DNA of 64,000 nucleotides, taken from the NCBI GenBank assembly GCA_947167515.1, contig CAMVIM010000002.1, positions 123,839 to 187,838 on the forward strand, in the 5' to 3' direction. The position numbers and the translations under genes were made by a program. Under the pieces are notes generated by a model. The model was not told the DNA's origin. It made no database searches and saw nothing but the letters and a program-made list of their open reading frames with translations. How positions within the stretch are numbered: position 1 is the first letter of the stretch; the number at the start of each line of letters is the position of its first letter. Origin of the DNA: an uncultured Prevotellaceae bacterium. GTDB lineage: Bacteria > Bacteroidota > Bacteroidia > Bacteroidales > Bacteroidaceae. Below, one piece after another: positions 1 through 6,727 of this stretch.

Positions 1-358
1 CAGGATGCCCCAAGGTCGCCTCCACTTCCGCCTCCGACAGCCTTTCCGCCTCTCCGTCCTGGTCCTCAAAGTAGATGACCTCTCTCCGCTTGTGCCTCAG
101 CCAGGTAATGGACTCGTTGTAGGCGATGCGTGACACCCACGTCTTGAAGGATGCCTTCTCCTCATTATACATATTTATATTTAGAAAGACCTTCAGGAAC
201 ACATCCTGATACACCTCCTCGGTATCCTCCACACTCGGCAACAGCCTCACCACTTGGTTGAAGACATGTCTGCCATATCTCTCAACCATCATCTGCTGAG
301 CCTTGGGGCTTTGTTCCTTCAGCCCCTCTATCAGATTTATCTCTATATCTGTCACCAT
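1..358 (-). CDS. ECF-type RNA polymerase sigma factor (N-terminal part, cut by window edge)
   Basis: I translated the reverse strand from an ATG at 358; the frame stays open to the window edge, giving about 119 residues. The start reads MVTDIEINLIEGLKEQSP, followed by a sigma-70 region 2 pattern: a YGRHVFNQVVRL helix, an acidic DTEEVYQDVFLKVF segment, then FKTWVSRIAYNESITWLRHKRR, which matches the region 2.3/2.4 core of ECF sigma factors (DNA melting and -10 recognition). Region 4 lies outside the window. Such factors bring core RNA polymerase to a small regulon, often under a membrane anti-sigma factor. The gene lies 188 bp downstream of the ATPase gene, on the same strand, behind a GC-rich double hairpin (456-519) that may terminate or attenuate transcription. 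The family call is firm; the regulon cannot be told from here. Confidence 0.85.
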   Translation of the reverse strand, partial: MVTDIEINLIEGLKEQSPKAQQMMVERYGRHVFNQVVRLLPSVEDTEEVYQDVFLKVFLNINMYNEEKASFKTWVSRIAYNESITWLRHKRREVIYFEDQDGEAERLSEAEVEATLGHP

Positions 359-455
359 TTTTCGAGGTCTTCTACTTATATATACGATGGTGAAACACGA
401 AAAATTGCAAAGGAGTGAAAAAAAGTGTTTTTCTTGCTCTTTTTCTGGTTCAGAA

Positions 456-519
456 AAGGCGTACCCCTCGACTACGAAGGGTCGTACCCGAGGGGTACGC
501 CTTGCCGTAGTCGAGGGGT
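456..519 (-). repeat. Two mutually exclusive perfect hairpins upstream of the sigma factor
   Basis: Bases 456-470 are perfectly complementary to 489-503 (15 bp), and 463-476 are perfectly complementary to 506-519 (14 bp). The two stems share 463-470, so only one can form at a time. Read on the minus strand, the 456-503 stem comes second and runs directly into a T-rich tract, like an intrinsic terminator; the other would act as an anti-terminator. It lies between the ATPase gene and the ECF sigma gene. The terminator/anti-terminator role is an inference. Confidence 0.6.
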
Positions 520-546
520 TCGATTTTGAAGATGTGTCGTATCTTC

Positions 547-1683
547 TTATTTTGAATAGTTGTCATCCCTGTTCAGCCATAGGGCAAAGAAGGGGTCATA
601 GACCATGTAGGTGGATTTCTCTTGGGTGATGAAGTCTTTGTCTAACAATCCGCGGACGGCGGCTGTCACTACACTGACCGTTTGCAAGTGATGTTTCTTG
701 ATGAAGTTTTTGCTGGTGATGCTTTGAGCCTTGCCTTCTCGTGCAATGGCGATGAAAACTTCGCGCTGTTTTTCGGGTATCTTGTCCAGCAGGTCAGCGT
801 ATGTTTCGGAGAACATGTCGAGGATATAGGTGATGGCTGCATCCACCATGTCGAGGGTGCAGCGGGTGTTGGGGGGTGTTTTGAGGAAGAGGACGTTCAA
901 AACACGTTGGATGCACGAGGTGACGGCATCGAACCGCTCGTAGATGTTGGTCACCACTCCTTCTTCCAGCGCCTTCCCGAATTTTGCGAACTGCATCTGT
1001 GCGAACTCCTCGTATTTCTCTACGGGGATAGGTTTCAGGTTCATGATGAGCACAGACTGATAGAACGGACGGGAGGGTGAGGTGAAAATCTCGCCCATCA
1101 GATGCCGTTTGCTACCTGCAAAGATGAAGGTGGCATTGATGCAGCGTTGGATGTAGGTGCGGAGAGTCGCTTCTACGTTAGGGGCATCGCTATAACGTGT
1201 AATTTGCTGAAACTCATCGATGGCCACAAGGCAGGGCTTGTCTGCCTCGCGAAGATACTGAAAGATTTCGTCCAGTGTGACGGCAGGGTTCTCGATGTCT
1301 CCAAGTCCAAGGCTCCATGTCGGGATGTTGTTGATGTCAAATGTGATTTCGGAACGAATGGAGCGTAATACGTTCAAGAATCCCTCCCAAACAGCACGTC
1401 CCTTGGGACGGAGTTCGTCAAGGATGGCTCGCCCAAAAACATTGACGAAATCACGCAGGCTGTTTGTTGCATAGATGTCAATATGGAACGTGTAAAAGTG
1501 CTCCTGAATCTCGGGTTGGTGGAAGCAATGGTGTATCAGGTCTGTCTTGCCCACCCGTCGAGGGGATATAAGTGCCATGTTGTTACCATTGACGGTAAGT
1601 TCCACCAACTGCTTGGTTTCTTCCACTCTGTCGCAGAAATATTCGGCTCCAGCATAGCCTTTTATCACAAATGGATTGTCCAT
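547..1683 (-). CDS. Orphan P-loop ATPase of the archaeal-ATPase type (AAA superfamily)
   Basis: This 378-residue cytoplasmic protein starts MDNPFVIKGYAGAEYFCDR, the usual opening of Bacteroidota members of this family. A Walker A motif PRRVGKTD lies at about 41-48 and Walker B as CLVAIDEFQQ near 151-160 (D156, E157). A sensor-like arginine segment, FAGSKRHLM, follows, and the C-terminal third reads like a winged helix (SITSKNFIKKHHLQTVSVV). There is no signal peptide or membrane segment. Families of this kind are often present in many copies per genome and their cellular role is unknown. The gene is monocistronic, with a TACCTTTG promoter at 1703-1710 overlooked by two adjoining palindromes at 1728-1759. 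The ATPase call is sure; the function is not known. Confidence 0.85.
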   Translation of the reverse strand: MDNPFVIKGYAGAEYFCDRVEETKQLVELTVNGNNMALISPRRVGKTDLIHHCFHQPEIQEHFYTFHIDIYATNSLRDFVNVFGRAILDELRPKGRAVWEGFLNVLRSIRSEITFDINNIPTWSLGLGDIENPAVTLDEIFQYLREADKPCLVAIDEFQQITRYSDAPNVEATLRTYIQRCINATFIFAGSKRHLMGEIFTSPSRPFYQSVLIMNLKPIPVEKYEEFAQMQFAKFGKALEEGVVTNIYERFDAVTSCIQRVLNVLFLKTPPNTRCTLDMVDAAITYILDMFSETYADLLDKIPEKQREVFIAIAREGKAQSITSKNFIKKHHLQTVSVVTAAVRGLLDKDFITQEKSTYMVYDPFFALWLNRDDNYSK

Positions 1684-1702
1684 ACCTTATTCATTTTGAG
1701 CA

Positions 1703-1710
1703 CAAAGGTA
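1703..1710 (-). promoter_or_regulatory. Bacteroidota -7 element of the ATPase gene
   Basis: The minus strand reads TACCTTTG, a full match to TAnnTTTG, ending 20 bp before the ATPase ATG. No TTTG sits at the usual 19-20 bp upstream, and that space is taken by the palindromes at 1728-1759. Confidence 0.6.
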
Positions 1711-1727
1711 TGATTTTTCTGCAAATT

Positions 1728-1759
1728 ATCCTAATTAGGATTATCCTTTTTAGGATAAT
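1728..1759. promoter_or_regulatory. Adjoining palindromes, probable operator
   Basis: ATCCTAATTAGGAT (1728-1741) is a perfect 14-bp palindrome. It abuts a second palindrome with 8-bp arms ATTATCCT and AGGATAAT (1740-1747 and 1752-1759). Together they make four alternating TATCCT-type half-sites just upstream of the ATPase -7 element, as expected for cooperative binding of a dimeric regulator. The binding protein is unknown. Confidence 0.5.
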
Positions 1760-1775
1760 TTTTCTTTTGAGGATG

Positions 1776-1808
1776 AAAAACGCCTCATTTTGTGGCAAAT
1801 GAGGCGTT
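1776..1808 (-). terminator. Intrinsic terminator after the GH35 gene
   Basis: A 12-bp perfect stem (1779-1790 with 1797-1808) with a six-base loop is followed on the minus strand by five Ts, starting a few bases after the GH35 stop codon. Confidence 0.8.
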
Positions 1809-1811
1809 ATT

Positions 1812-3920
1812 TCATTCGATGGCGTTTGTCTGTCGTTCAATCACCTGAATACCATCCAGCGAGAGGAGGATGCCATTGGGTGCTTTGTCCAGTTCCGCTT
1901 TCTGCTCCTTCTGCAGGTAGATGGGGTAGTCCTTGCCGAGAGGGAGAATCTTCAGCTCCACACGTTTGCCAACAAGGTCGGAGAGGCGGACGAGCATGGG
2001 CTTGCCGTTCCAGAAGTTGTCCTCGACGAGTTGACCATCTGCATAAATGCGGGCGACATCTCCACGGTAGGAGATTTGGAGATAGAGGTCAAGATTCTCG
2101 TTCAGCTCGTTCAAGTTGCTGATAACCCATGTGGCTGCCTTGCCGAAATCTTCCTCAGTCGGCTGTGCTGCCACTTTCTGACTGCCCATCTTTATCTCAC
2201 GCAAACCGCCATGTTCCTTGGTCAACACGTAGTTCACCTTGGTGGGCAGGGTCTTCCATGTTTCCTCCATGATGCGGTTGCCGTCTTGATAAAGGATGCC
2301 GTCAGAGTAGTAGAGTTTGTCGCCAATCTTGTAGGCTGTGTGGGCCTTTTCTCGTGAGAGGAAACAAAAGGTCATGCCTGCTGCCTTGAAGGGCTTGTCG
2401 AGTTTTCCGTTGATAACCTTACCGTTGATGGAGAGTGAGGGTACCCGTCCTCCGAAGGGGATGAGCTTTGCCTTGTCTGTCCTTTGGGGAAATTCGATGA
2501 AGTAGATACAGCCATCGGCTTTGCAGAAGGGTTCGCCTGTTGCCCAGTCAATGGTCACGCCATTGGCTACTGGCCAGTTGCGAGGGGTGACATACGACTG
2601 GCCGCCTTCGTTGAGGATGCGCACATAGTCGTTGAAGAATTCGAAGGAACCGCGACGGGCATAGTGTTCGGAGAGGGTATCCACATCCATCTGGCTCAGT
2701 TCCTCGCCCCAATCAGCGAGGAACTGATGCAGTAGTCGGCTTTCGTTCCATGAGACAGGGTTGGGTTGTCCCATCTCGCCGAGCAGCGTCTGAAAGTCGT
2801 AGGTCATGTGGGGCATGTCGTTGTAGTTGGTCACGCTGGTGGCTTGTGTTTCCGCCATTGTGTGCTTGGGGTTGTAAGGGTTGGTGCCACCGTGGTACAT
2901 ATAGTAGCCTGGGAGATTAGAACCTGAACCTAACTTGCAGATGGTTAGTGGCTTCACTTCTCTTCCACTCATGTTGATGCGACGGTGATAGGACGGCATC
3001 ATGCCACCTCCCAATTCGCAGGTGAGGTAAGGGTAGGAGAGGTCAATGGTGCTCATCTCCGTGCTTTGGTTATTGCCCAGGGCTTCCGTGGCGATAACGG
3101 CGGAGAGGCGTGTATCCTTCATGATGAAGGCGTTCTTATAGTCGCCAGGCATGTCTGTCAAGACTCTGTCCCAGAAGCCGTCGGCGTAGTCTCCATATAG
3201 TGGCAGCAGCTTGCCAAACTCCTCGTTGCCGTTCAGCTTGGGCCAACCTGTGCGTGTGTAGAAGGGGGTGTCGAACCCTGCTTCCACCGCCATGTCTTTC
3301 AGTGCCATGTAGTAAGACCAGGGACCTCGGCATTCGTTCTCAATCTGCACCCCCACGATGGGACCGCCCTGCTTCCAAAGCAAGCCGTTTACCTGAGCGA
3401 AGATGTTGTTGTAGAGATTGTGTGTTGCTTCCATGAAGCCTGGGGCTTGAGAACGTAGCTTGTACTGCTTGGGGTTACTCTGTGCCTTGTCTGCGAGCCA
3501 TGTGGGGAAACCGCCCTGATAGACTTCTCCGTGACAGAAGGGGCCGATGCGCAGAACGACGGGCATCTGTTCCTTTTGGCAGACCTCGATGAACTTGCGC
3601 AGGTTCTTGTTGCCGCTCCAGTCCCACTTGCCTTCTTCCTCTTCATGATGAATCCAAAAGACATAAGTGGAAAGGATGGTGATGCCACCAGCTTTCATCT
3701 TCTGCACCTCGCGTTGCCAGTCTTTTTCGGGCACACGGGCATAGTGAATCTCGCCCATTACAGGCAGAACGTGTTTGCCACCGATGATGAAGCCTTTGCT
3801 ATCGACCTCGAACTTTACCCCGTCGGGGTTGGCGTTGGTGCCAAAACAAAAAGTCTCTTGTGCCACAGCTGTTGTGGTACAAGAGACTAAAATGCTGAAT
3901 AATAAATGCTTGATATTCAT
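1812..3920 (-). CDS. Glycoside hydrolase family 35 beta-galactosidase, secreted
   Basis: This 702-residue protein starts with a type I signal peptide (MNIKHLLFSILVSCTTTAVA, then Q). The GH35 barrel has PVVLRIGPFCHGEVYQGG near 120-137, the acid/base glutamate in VQIENE (E196) and the nucleophile in TCELGGGM (E302). The C-terminal part (about 450-700) is beta-rich, as in family members with jelly-roll domains. GH35 enzymes release terminal beta-linked galactose from the non-reducing end; export points to a periplasmic or surface site. Its ATG overlaps the stop of the upstream trpB2 gene by one base, so translation is probably coupled, an unexpected pairing of a sugar hydrolase with an amino-acid enzyme. 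A terminator follows at 1776-1808. Family call sure; exact substrate not. Confidence 0.93.
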   Translation of the reverse strand: MNIKHLLFSILVSCTTTAVAQETFCFGTNANPDGVKFEVDSKGFIIGGKHVLPVMGEIHYARVPEKDWQREVQKMKAGGITILSTYVFWIHHEEEEGKWDWSGNKNLRKFIEVCQKEQMPVVLRIGPFCHGEVYQGGFPTWLADKAQSNPKQYKLRSQAPGFMEATHNLYNNIFAQVNGLLWKQGGPIVGVQIENECRGPWSYYMALKDMAVEAGFDTPFYTRTGWPKLNGNEEFGKLLPLYGDYADGFWDRVLTDMPGDYKNAFIMKDTRLSAVIATEALGNNQSTEMSTIDLSYPYLTCELGGGMMPSYHRRINMSGREVKPLTICKLGSGSNLPGYYMYHGGTNPYNPKHTMAETQATSVTNYNDMPHMTYDFQTLLGEMGQPNPVSWNESRLLHQFLADWGEELSQMDVDTLSEHYARRGSFEFFNDYVRILNEGGQSYVTPRNWPVANGVTIDWATGEPFCKADGCIYFIEFPQRTDKAKLIPFGGRVPSLSINGKVINGKLDKPFKAAGMTFCFLSREKAHTAYKIGDKLYYSDGILYQDGNRIMEETWKTLPTKVNYVLTKEHGGLREIKMGSQKVAAQPTEEDFGKAATWVISNLNELNENLDLYLQISYRGDVARIYADGQLVEDNFWNGKPMLVRLSDLVGKRVELKILPLGKDYPIYLQKEQKAELDKAPNGILLSLDGIQVIERQTNAIE

Positions 3921-5284
3921 TAGAGTTTGTCTAATTCTGCGATGTTCTTTGCCACTTCCTCATCCGTGACGGTGTAGTTCTGCAGGTCACCGTTGATGTA
4001 AGCCTCGTAGCTTGGCATATCGATGAGACCATGACCAGAGAGGTTGAAGAGGATGACCTTCTCCTCGCCAGTCTCCTTGCACTTGTTTGCCTCGCGGATA
4101 GTGGCGGCAATGGCGTGTGTGCTTTCAGGAGCAGGGATGATACCCTCAGTGCGGGCAAAGAGCATACCAGCCTCGAATGTTTCGAGCTGTGGAATATCGA
4201 CACCCTTCATCAGACCGTCCTTCAGCAACTGAGAGACGATGACGCCAGCACCGTGGTAGCGGAGACCGCCGGCGTGGATGTTGCTGGGCTTGAAGTTGTG
4301 ACCCAGTGTGAACATCGGCAGCAGAGGCGTGTAGCCAGCCTCGTCGCCAAAGTCGTAGCGGAACTGACCGCGTGTGAGCTTTGGACAGCTGTCAGGTTCA
4401 GCAGCGATGAACTCAGTCTTCTTGCCGTCGAGGATGTTGTGACGCATGAATGGGAAGGCAATGCCACCAAAGTTGGAACCGCCACCGAAGCAGGCAATCA
4501 CCATGTCGGGATATTCGCCAGCCATCTCCATCTGCTTCTCAGCCTCCAAACCGATGATGGTCTGATGCAGACCTACATGGTTCAGCACCGAACCGAGGGT
4601 ATATTTGCAGTTAGGAGTAGTGGTGGCAAGTTCGACAGCCTCTGAAATGGCAGTGCCGAGAGAACCTGGATGTGTCGGGTCTTTGGTGATGATGTCCTTG
4701 CCGGCACGTGTGGACATGGAAGGTGAACCCGTCACGGCTGCGCCAAAAGTGCGCATGATGCTGCTGCGGTAGGGCTTCTGCTGCATGGTGATTTTCACCT
4801 GATAGACAGCGGCTTCCAGTCCATAGAGCTTGGCAGCATAAGAGAGGGCTGCACCCCACTGACCAGCACCCGTCTCGGTGGTCACGTTCGTGGTGCCCTC
4901 CATCTTGGCATAGTAGCACTGAGGGATGGCTGAGTTCACCTTGTGCGAACCGAGTGGGTTGGTGCTCTCGTTCTTGAAGTAGATGTGGGCAGGAGTTCCT
5001 AAAGCCTCCTCCAGACCGTAAGCACGCACCAATGGTGTGCTGCGGTAATACTTATATTTATCAAGCACTTCCTCGGGAATGTCAATCCAAGCATGTGTGG
5101 TGTCCAGTTCCTGCACACAGCACTCACGAGGGAAGATGTGTGCCAAGTCATCCACGGTCAGTGGCTGTTTTGTTGCAGGGTGGATAGGGGGCTGTGGCTT
5201 GTTCACCATGTCAGCCTGGATGTTATACCACTGCGTTGGGATTTCGTTCTCCGAAAGGAGGAAGCGTTTTTGTTTTGTGCTCAT
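3920..5284 (-). CDS. trpB2: Tryptophan synthase beta chain, TrpB2 type (PLP enzyme)
   Basis: The 454-residue protein belongs to the long TrpB2 class of fold-type II PLP enzymes, which condense indole and serine to tryptophan. The PLP lysine is K115 in NPLGSHKVNSA; other landmarks are TTETGAGQWGAAL (substrate loop) and CFGGGSNFGG, the glycine-rich phosphate-binding loop. TrpB2 differs from TrpB1 by its N-terminal extension and weaker TrpA contacts. No trpA, trpC or trpF is nearby, so it may salvage free indole or phosphoserine-derived substrates (inference). A promoter with TTTG at 5352-5355 and TATTTTTG at 5324-5331 (20-bp spacer) precedes it. The GH35 gene follows with a TAATG stop/start overlap. 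Annotation is firm at family level. Confidence 0.93.
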   Translation of the reverse strand: MSTKQKRFLLSENEIPTQWYNIQADMVNKPQPPIHPATKQPLTVDDLAHIFPRECCVQELDTTHAWIDIPEEVLDKYKYYRSTPLVRAYGLEEALGTPAHIYFKNESTNPLGSHKVNSAIPQCYYAKMEGTTNVTTETGAGQWGAALSYAAKLYGLEAAVYQVKITMQQKPYRSSIMRTFGAAVTGSPSMSTRAGKDIITKDPTHPGSLGTAISEAVELATTTPNCKYTLGSVLNHVGLHQTIIGLEAEKQMEMAGEYPDMVIACFGGGSNFGGIAFPFMRHNILDGKKTEFIAAEPDSCPKLTRGQFRYDFGDEAGYTPLLPMFTLGHNFKPSNIHAGGLRYHGAGVIVSQLLKDGLMKGVDIPQLETFEAGMLFARTEGIIPAPESTHAIAATIREANKCKETGEEKVILFNLSGHGLIDMPSYEAYINGDLQNYTVTDEEVAKNIAELDKL

Positions 5285-5323
5285 TGTTGTTGTGGTTTTA
5301 ATGATTAGTGATAAAACTGGCTA

Positions 5324-5355
5324 CAAAAATACGACATAAATTGTAAAGGAGCAAA
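5324..5355 (-). promoter_or_regulatory. Promoter of the trpB2-GH35 unit
   Basis: On the minus strand TTTG (5355-5352) is separated by 20 bp from TATTTTTG (5331-5324), matching the Bacteroidota TTTG / TAnnTTTG consensus. The ATG of trpB2 is 40 bp further on. Confidence 0.7.
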
Positions 5356-5394
5356 TAAACAAGGGGGAAAAGCATAGGAGTGTACTTATTTTTG

Positions 5395-5402
5395 TAACTT
5401 TG
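5395..5402 (+). promoter_or_regulatory. -7 element upstream of the DMT-family gene
   Basis: TAACTTTG is a full match to TAnnTTTG and lies 23 bp before the ATG at 5426. No clear -33 TTTG is present at the right distance. Confidence 0.55.
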
Positions 5403-5425
5403 CAGCCACAAAAAAGGAAATAAAC

Positions 5426-5797
5426 ATGATGAATGGACTTTACACGATATTGCTGCTCATTGGCAGTAACATCTTTATGACGCTGGCATGGTACGGACAT
5501 CTGAAACTGCAACAGATGAACATTTCCAACAGTTGGCCCCTGTGGCTGGTTATTGTTTTCTCATGGGGCATCGCCTTCTTCGAATACTCATTGCAGGTGC
5601 CTGCCAACAAACTGGGCTTTGTGGGCAATGGCGGCCCCTATTCGTTGGTGCAGTTGAAAGTGATTCAGGAGGTAGTCTCCTTGACCGTCTTCACTATCAT
5701 CGCCTCTTTTATGTTTCAGGGCGAACATTTGCATTGGAACCACGCAGCCGCCTTCCTCTGCCTTGTAGCAGCGGTGTATTTTGTATTCTGGAAATAG
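5426..5797 (+). CDS. DMT-family small membrane protein (DUF486)
   Basis: This 123-residue protein is almost wholly hydrophobic, with four predicted membrane helices (about 4-24, 38-54, 74-94 and 104-121). It carries DUF486 landmarks: the MTLAWYGHLK segment after helix 1, FEYSLQVPANKLG in the middle and LKVIQEVVSLTVF at helix 3. DUF486 is related to the drug/metabolite transporter superfamily, but its substrate is unknown. The start is an ATG-ATG pair; the first is used here. The AraC regulator begins 24 bp after its stop, so the two are likely co-transcribed from the -7 element at 5395-5402. Confidence 0.88.
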   Translation: MMNGLYTILLLIGSNIFMTLAWYGHLKLQQMNISNSWPLWLVIVFSWGIAFFEYSLQVPANKLGFVGNGGPYSLVQLKVIQEVVSLTVFTIIASFMFQGEHLHWNHAAAFLCLVAAVYFVFWK

Positions 5798-5821
5798 ACG
5801 GGACTTTTTGACGTTGGAACG

Positions 5822-6727
5822 ATGAGAGACGGATTTCAGGGCGAACGACAGTTGGTGCTTCCTCCGATGGTGGTGCGCCAGATGGAGGAAGACAGGCTGC
5901 TTTCGGCGCTTCACATCACAGACATTGGCTATTATCCCTCGGCCAGTTTTCATGAGATACACAGGCAGAGCGGAGTGGGACAGTATGTGTTCATTTACTG
6001 TGTAAAGGGCTATGGATGGTATGAGATTGAAGGACAGCATTATGACATTCGTCCCAATCAATACTTCATCATTCCTATGGGCATTCCCCACGACTATGGG
6101 GCTGCCAATGAAGCCCCTTGGACTATCTACTGGATACACTTCAAGGGAACGCTGGCATCGTGCTATGCAGACCAAGCCGCCACGCCCAAGGAAATCCGGC
6201 CAGAACTGCATTCGCGCATTGCCAATCGCCAGAACCTTTTCGAGGAGATATTTCGTACGCTCCAGCGTGATTTCACGTTAGAGAACCTCAGTTTCGCTTC
6301 GTCACTCTTCCACTATTACTTAGGTTCTCTGCGCTACATTCACCAGTATCGCGATGCCACTTGCCAGGAGGATACCGTGGCCGACGCAACGGATGTGCAG
6401 CAGGTGGTGACAGCGTTGATTCACTACATGGAGGAAAATACAGAAAAGCACCTCACGATGGAGATGCTTTCCCGATATTCAGGCTATAGTGCCAGCCACA
6501 TGTCCCTTCTTTTTCGTCGTCAAATGGGGATGGCGCCGATGGCTTATTTCAACAAGCTGAAGATGGACGAGGCTTGTTACTTGCTGATTCATACTGACAT
6601 GAAAGTGAACCAGATATGCCACAAACTCGGTATTGACGATTCCTATTATTTCTCTCGCCTTTTCAGCAAGGTGGTCGGCATGTCGCCTCGTGCCTATAGA
6701 AGTGCCAGCAAAGACCGTAGAGAGTAG
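5822..6727 (+). CDS. AraC-family transcriptional regulator
   Basis: The 301-residue protein has an N-terminal AraC cupin-like sugar-binding domain (about 30-170; HRQSGVGQYVFIYCVKGYGWYEI and the IPMGIPHDYGA turn) and a C-terminal pair of helix-turn-helix motifs (about 200-298). The HTH region reads MEMLSRYSGYSASHMSLLFRR and then VNQICHKLGIDDSYYFSRLF, ending in the family signature VGMSPRAYR. Such regulators bind a small sugar and activate nearby transport or catabolic genes; the facing DUF5107 and sugar-porter genes are the obvious targets (inference). Its last 34 bp overlap tail to tail with the DUF5107 gene on the other strand, so the two messages are antisense to each other at their 3' ends. 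Confidence 0.92.
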   Translation: MRDGFQGERQLVLPPMVVRQMEEDRLLSALHITDIGYYPSASFHEIHRQSGVGQYVFIYCVKGYGWYEIEGQHYDIRPNQYFIIPMGIPHDYGAANEAPWTIYWIHFKGTLASCYADQAATPKEIRPELHSRIANRQNLFEEIFRTLQRDFTLENLSFASSLFHYYLGSLRYIHQYRDATCQEDTVADATDVQQVVTALIHYMEENTEKHLTMEMLSRYSGYSASHMSLLFRRQMGMAPMAYFNKLKMDEACYLLIHTDMKVNQICHKLGIDDSYYFSRLFSKVVGMSPRAYRSASKDRRE

